This document shows positions 24,125 to 25,878 of a stretch of DNA of 25,878 nucleotides, in pieces (the stretch's first letter is position 1; each line of letters starts with the position of its first letter). This DNA is from CAZDHT01 sp964505325 (GTDB lineage: Bacteria; Planctomycetota; PUPC01), in NCBI GenBank assembly GCA_964505325.1, contig CAZDHT010000047.1, positions 1 through 25,878 on the forward strand, read 5' to 3'. A program made the translations under genes and the position numbers. Below the pieces are notes generated by a model. It made no database searches, was not told the origin of the DNA, and was given only the letters and a program-made list of their open reading frames with translations.

Positions 24125-24655
24125 ATGCACTGGCTGCGTGTTATCGGTGTCTTACAGATAGTCGCCCTGCTGCAGGTAACGGTGCTGCCGGCGCTGGAGG
24201 TGCGCGGCTTCCGCCCCGACCTGCTGCTGTTGGTCGCGCTGTACATCGTCGTCCGCGAGCCGCTCCAGCGGCGATGGCGGTGGCATGCGTTCTGGGTGGG
24301 CTGGATCGGCGGCCTGATGGCCGACATCTACTCGTCGGGCTCGCACCTGCCGCTCGGCTCGACGGCGCTGGTGTTCGGATTGCTCGCCATCGTGATGAGC
24401 AAGCTGGGCGAAGAGCTGTTCCTTGGGAGCGCCGTCGCCCAGGTGCTGATCCTGGGGGCGGCGTGTCTGGCCGCGCACGGGGTGCTGGGCGTGGCGCTGA
24501 TCCCGTTGACGCGCGCCCCGGCCGGGGTGATGCTGAGAGGGGTCGTGTGGACGGCCGCCTACTCGGGCCTGGCGGCGCCGCTGGTGTTTGCCGCCATGCG
24601 GCCGTTCGAGAGGTTCCTGGGCATCCGGTCGCGAAGGAGTTTTGGGCGTGCATAA
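24125..24655 (+). CDS. mreD: Rod shape-determining protein MreD
   Basis: 176 residues from ATG 24125; GTG 24116 is in frame and also possible, and neither has a strong ribosome site. MreD is the integral membrane part of the elongasome. The protein has about five helices with the family's RPDLLLLVALYIVVREP and WIGGLMADIYSSGSHLPLGS segments; the G(L)xxDxxSxxxxLG pattern is the MreD signature. The penicillin-binding protein 2 gene overlaps its end by 8 bp, the classic mreD-mrdA pairing. mreB and mreC are not upstream: the neighbour is a - strand gene, so this pair is split from the usual mreBC cluster. Confidence 0.85.
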   Translation: MHWLRVIGVLQIVALLQVTVLPALEVRGFRPDLLLLVALYIVVREPLQRRWRWHAFWVGWIGGLMADIYSSGSHLPLGSTALVFGLLAIVMSKLGEELFLGSAVAQVLILGAACLAAHGVLGVALIPLTRAPAGVMLRGVVWTAAYSGLAAPLVFAAMRPFERFLGIRSRRSFGRA

Positions 24656-25878
24656 CCGCCGCATCCTGGTGCTGTTTTGCGTGATCGCCGCCGCCTTCTT
24701 CGCGGTCGAGATCTGGCTGTTCTCGCTCCAAGTCGTGCGGGGCGACTACTACGCCGAGTACGCCGACCGGCAGCGCCTCGCACTGATGCCGCTCGACGTG
24801 GCCCGCGCCCGAATCCTCACCAGCGACGGAGCGGTTCTGGCCGAGGACCGGCTCGCGTTCGACGTCGCCGTGGTCATTGGGAAACTCGATCCCTCGAAGG
24901 AACGGCGCATCCGCGGGCCGCTCCGCAGCCTGTTCTACGTGCCCCGCCGCGAGAAGCTGCTCGGCATCAGCGAGGCCCGATGGCAGGTCCGCGAGGAAAC
25001 GCGGGACGGGAAGGCCCGCGTCCTCGTCAAGGCATGGTCCAAGCTGGACGTTGAACTGCCGGACGCACGCAGCCGGCCCATGCTGGACGTGGTGGAGCGG
25101 CAGAGCGAGTTTGCCCTGCCGGAGCACCTTGTTCGCTCGGTGACGCGCCTCGCCCAGCTCTCCGGCAGCCCGAGCGATGAGCTCCTCGCCAGCGTCATTC
25201 AGACGGCGGTCGACGTGGCCCGGCTCCGGACCCCCGTCTTCGCGGCGGTGCCGATCCTGAAGGGAGTGGACTACGACATCGTGGCCGCGGTGGAAACGCG
25301 CCCGGAGGAATTTCGCGGCTTTCAGATCGAGACCCGTTTCGAGCGCGCGGCGCCCTCCGGTCCCCTCGCGCCGCACCTCGTCGGATACCTCTCGAAATTC
25401 GACCGGCGCGACATGGATAGAGCCACGACGAAGTACCGCGGCTGGCCACCGAGCGGGTACTTCATGAAGCTCCGCGCCGGCCGCGCCGGCGTCGAGAAGA
25501 GCATGGACGAAGTGCTCCGCGGCGAGTTCGGCATGGAATGCGTCGAGCACGACCACCTCAACCGCCGGCAGCGCGTGCTGGCGGACGCGCCCGCCACCCC
25601 CGGGCGCGACGTCGTCCTGACCATCGACTCGCGCCTCCAGAAGCGCGTCGAGAAGGAGCTGGAGGGGAGCGTTGGTGCTGCCGTCTTTCTCGACGTGAAG
25701 ACCGGCCACGTCCTCGCCATCGCCTCGAGCCCGAAATATGATCCGGCGCGGTTCCGGCAGGACTACGCCGAATTGAGCCGGGACCCCGGCCGCCCCCTGG
25801 TGAATCGCGCGCTTGCGGCGATGTTCCCGCTGGGCTCGGTCTTCAAGATCGCGACCGCTCTGGCCGCGCTCGAAAAGG
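24648..25878 (+). CDS. mrdA: Penicillin-binding protein 2 (elongasome transpeptidase), 3' partial
   Basis: 410 codons from GTG 24648 to the window edge; AAGGAG (24634-24639) sets the start and the frame overlaps mreD by 8 bp. The N-terminus is a membrane anchor (ILVLFCVIAAAFFAVEIWLF), followed by the PBP2 leader with DYYAEYADRQRLALMPLDVA and RARILTSDGAVLAED, the dimerisation-like region. AGRAGVEKSMDEVLRGEFGM and TIDSRLQKRVE precede the transpeptidase core. The catalytic serine is S397 in FPLGSVFKIA (SxxK, Lys400). The SxN and KTG motifs lie beyond the window. It crosslinks peptidoglycan during rod elongation in the periplasm together with RodA and MreBCD. Confidence 0.92.
   Translation, partial: MHNRRILVLFCVIAAAFFAVEIWLFSLQVVRGDYYAEYADRQRLALMPLDVARARILTSDGAVLAEDRLAFDVAVVIGKLDPSKERRIRGPLRSLFYVPRREKLLGISEARWQVREETRDGKARVLVKAWSKLDVELPDARSRPMLDVVERQSEFALPEHLVRSVTRLAQLSGSPSDELLASVIQTAVDVARLRTPVFAAVPILKGVDYDIVAAVETRPEEFRGFQIETRFERAAPSGPLAPHLVGYLSKFDRRDMDRATTKYRGWPPSGYFMKLRAGRAGVEKSMDEVLRGEFGMECVEHDHLNRRQRVLADAPATPGRDVVLTIDSRLQKRVEKELEGSVGAAVFLDVKTGHVLAIASSPKYDPARFRQDYAELSRDPGRPLVNRALAAMFPLGSVFKIATALAALEK

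Noticed and set aside
24141..25709. 522-codon - strand frame across mreD and the PBP2 gene
   Set aside because: Antisense shadow; the PBP2 frame has SxxK and a coupled start.

Overview
The window is high-GC bacterial chromosome with many short, tightly packed genes, frequent lipoproteins and signal peptides, no rRNA or tRNA, and ordinary sigma70-type promoters. A DUF6677-type membrane protein, a discoidin-like secreted protein and a secreted C45 hydrolase suggest Planctomycetota or another PVC-like lineage, probably uncultured. That placement is inferred from gene content, not from a marker gene.

Layout. (1) 1-3322: an exported-protein operon on the + strand. It holds the end of one ankyrin-repeat protein, a long ankyrin protein with a signal peptide, and a discoidin-like protein. 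The last two share the same small C-terminal domain. (2) 3323-5955: an accessory, decayed stretch. It holds a CsgG/LpoB-like gene broken by an array of GC hairpins, two 135-bp direct repeats, the C-terminal tail of a REP-associated (IS200-like) transposase, two small membrane-protein ORFs and a 130-bp element with 19-bp inverted ends. (3) 5956-7922: a secreted LTxxQ-like helical protein with a strong promoter and terminator, a conserved cysteine-cluster protein and a small membrane protein. (4) 8143-14911, all on the - strand: a GMP-synthase ATP-pyrophosphatase subunit, DUF1846, a degenerate stub of a second carB, a transposase-tail scar, a DinJ/YafQ toxin-antitoxin pair and intact carB. The order suggests that an original guaA-DUF1846-carB operon was rebuilt by insertion and gene replacement. 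(5) 15175-18139, - strand: a Tes/MJ0619-like radical SAM enzyme and a lipoprotein C45 acyltransferase/hydrolase. (6) 18340-19342, + strand: a TPR protein, a DUF6677-like protein and a tiny membrane protein behind a perfect consensus promoter. (7) 19553-22536, + strand: a large lipoprotein of unknown family, a PA2779-like membrane-anchored protein and a PA2778-like C39 peptidase lipoprotein, behind another consensus promoter. (8) 22514-23890, - strand: a short protein resembling only the C-terminal part of alpha-2-macroglobulin. (9) 24125 to the end, + strand: mreD and a partial penicillin-binding protein 2 gene, the cell-elongation pair.

The most interesting candidates are the envelope module at 19.5-22.5 kb (lipoprotein, PA2779-like, PA2778-like C39 peptidase), the ghost carB at 12283-12366, and the Tes-like radical SAM enzyme. 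All family assignments come from reading motifs by eye; no database search was possible.
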